Source of the DNA: an uncultured Collinsella sp.
GTDB taxonomy: Bacteria > Actinomycetota > Coriobacteriia > Coriobacteriales > Coriobacteriaceae
Length of the DNA stretch: 5,989 bases
NCBI GenBank assembly: GCA_900545905.1
Contig: URBA01000098.1
Location: 1-5,989 of the forward strand
Reading direction: 5' to 3'
Shown: positions 5,901 through 5,989 of the stretch, piece by piece
Layout of the letters: every line of letters begins with the position of its first letter
Numbering within the stretch: the first letter of the stretch is position 1
Program-made: the position numbers and the translations under genes
Notes under the pieces: model-generated
The model's input: only the letters and a program-made list of their open reading frames with translations
Databases searched by the model: none
What the model was told of the DNA's origin: nothing

Positions 5901-5989
5901 GCGAGACGGCCGCAAGCCTCATCCTCGACGACGTGACCTGTACCTTTGCGCCCGGCACCATGACCTGCATCATGGGGCGCTCGGGTTCG
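2966..5989 (+). CDS. cydDC: Fused CydD-CydC-type ABC exporter, 3' end beyond the window
   Basis: One open frame of 1008 codons encodes two half-transporters in a single membrane protein. CydDC exports cysteine and glutathione or handles heme, and is needed for cytochrome bd assembly; separate cydD and cydC are usual in E. coli, fusions occur in actinobacteria. The first membrane domain (about 1-320) has CydD-like GGYLPQ (135-140), the segment starting GGMFLEAVQGLTTLKVY and EFFLPMRRLGSLFH (288-301). ATPase domain 1 has A-loop Y344, Walker A GESGGGKST (367-375), signature LSGGQ (470-474), Walker B FDE with catalytic E495, and switch His526. A low-complexity acidic, Ala/Ser-rich linker (about 578-622) follows. 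The second membrane domain has CydC-like HYGEQLCNHYIAFRLLAHIR (695-714) and GELVSLVTSDIELLEVFYAH (735-754), then TISPI. ATPase domain 2 starts near 950 and is cut at Walker A GRSGS (1004-1008), so about 180 residues are missing. Oddities: Thr415 replaces the Q-loop Gln, and an 18-residue Gly/Ala-rich insert (967-984) follows A-loop Y965. No cydAB is visible nearby, so the substrate is inferred from similarity. Confidence 0.85.
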   Translation, partial: MFEKRLFSLVPQATPYIMASVLFKWIALMANITVMWMLARILGGIVTDGLSAALAVDALAQAALPLASAIIVRAASIYLAQRAGDKAAFEAVRRVRSLVYDKLTALGPSYTETVPTAEAVQTSVEGATQLQVYFGGYLPQLFFAGLAPITLFVLLVGQAGLPAALLLACVPVIPVSIMMVMRNAKKIGAEYWGSYVDLGGMFLEAVQGLTTLKVYQADRSWHERINAESERFRTATMHLLVMQLRSICVMDLVVYMGAALGIIVAALQLATGKIGFEAAFLIVFLSQEFFLPMRRLGSLFHTAMNGMAASRRMFGILDTPEPERGDVELDGRGDIELAGVSYAYGDRTVLDGADATIARGSLVALVGESGGGKSTLAGIISGRKDAYRGSVRIGGIELRDATATSLMRAVTLVPTNGYLFAGTLRENLLLAKPDATDAELLHALNRTRVAAFVQANGGLDMTINEGGTNLSGGQRQRVCMARALLHDSPIYVFDEATSNVDAASEAAIGEVIASLAGGHTVIVVAHRLSTIVDADQILVLERGRIAEHGTHGELLAAAGAYARMWNSQKQLSAYAYAEGDAEDAGAVEAVDGSAACADGLNGTSSSSAAAAPDSGRARRSAPSIMWRMMGLVRPLAGWLVLAVALGSIGMLTAAFVPAFGALGLMAALGRNALGLGLIAACAACAACGIARGPLHYGEQLCNHYIAFRLLAHIRDLVFGALRQLAPAKLEGRGKGELVSLVTSDIELLEVFYAHTISPIAIALVCTAVFEGFLLAVSPELAGIALVAYAVLGVLLPLVSAKACGTTGRQSREGAGKLGAFVLDSLRGASETIQFAGGADRSRALGELTEQVGAVDARLKRRQAASEAAADALILVANLVMLGRALQLVAAGTIDFAAAFVAVFTFVSSFGSVMAVSRLGASLQETLASGARVLDLLDEQPQCAEVTDGQNVEFAGAAAEHVSFSYVGGAGADDAGQAAGETAASLILDDVTCTFAPGTMTCIMGRSGS

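Overview
The window is GC-rich, with codons mostly ending in G or C. Its gene content and protein style (a fused CydDC-type ABC exporter, enolase, MazG and a LarC-type protein) suggest a high-GC anaerobic actinobacterium of the Coriobacteriia, perhaps Collinsella-like. That assignment is an inference from protein character; no rRNA or other marker is present to confirm it.

Layout, left to right. (1) Positions 1-434, minus strand: the first 144 codons of enolase (eno), which runs off the left edge. (2) Positions 435-623: a control region holding a possible 15-codon leader ORF just upstream of eno, a weak -10 element, and a good leftward intrinsic terminator. (3) Positions 624-2581, minus strand: a compact three-gene unit read right to left. 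It consists of a stand-alone LarC C-terminal domain protein (nickel insertion, LarC2-like), a YfcE-type metallophosphoesterase, and the nucleotide pyrophosphohydrolase MazG. The last two genes are 2 bases apart, and the MazG ribosome-binding site lies in the last codons of the phosphoesterase gene. The terminator at 574-620 closes this unit and separates it from eno. (4) Positions 2582-2965: a 384-base divergent intergenic region with no supported gene. It contains an 86-base near-perfect inverted repeat built from four phased TCCAAA half-sites. (5) Positions 2966-5989, plus strand: one uninterrupted reading frame of 1008 codons, open at the right edge. It encodes two ABC half-transporters fused head to tail, CydD-like then CydC-like, and is cut inside the Walker A motif of the second ATPase domain.

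No single pathway links these genes. Enolase is glycolytic, MazG removes excess or aberrant nucleoside triphosphates, YfcE-type enzymes cleave phosphodiesters, the LarC-like protein belongs to nickel-pincer cofactor chemistry, and CydDC-type exporters support the assembly of respiratory cytochromes. I saw no mobile element, CRISPR array, tRNA or rRNA, and no convincing new multigene system. The parts most worth a second look are the large inverted repeat, the leader ORF before eno, the orphan LarC2 domain, and unusual features of the fused transporter.
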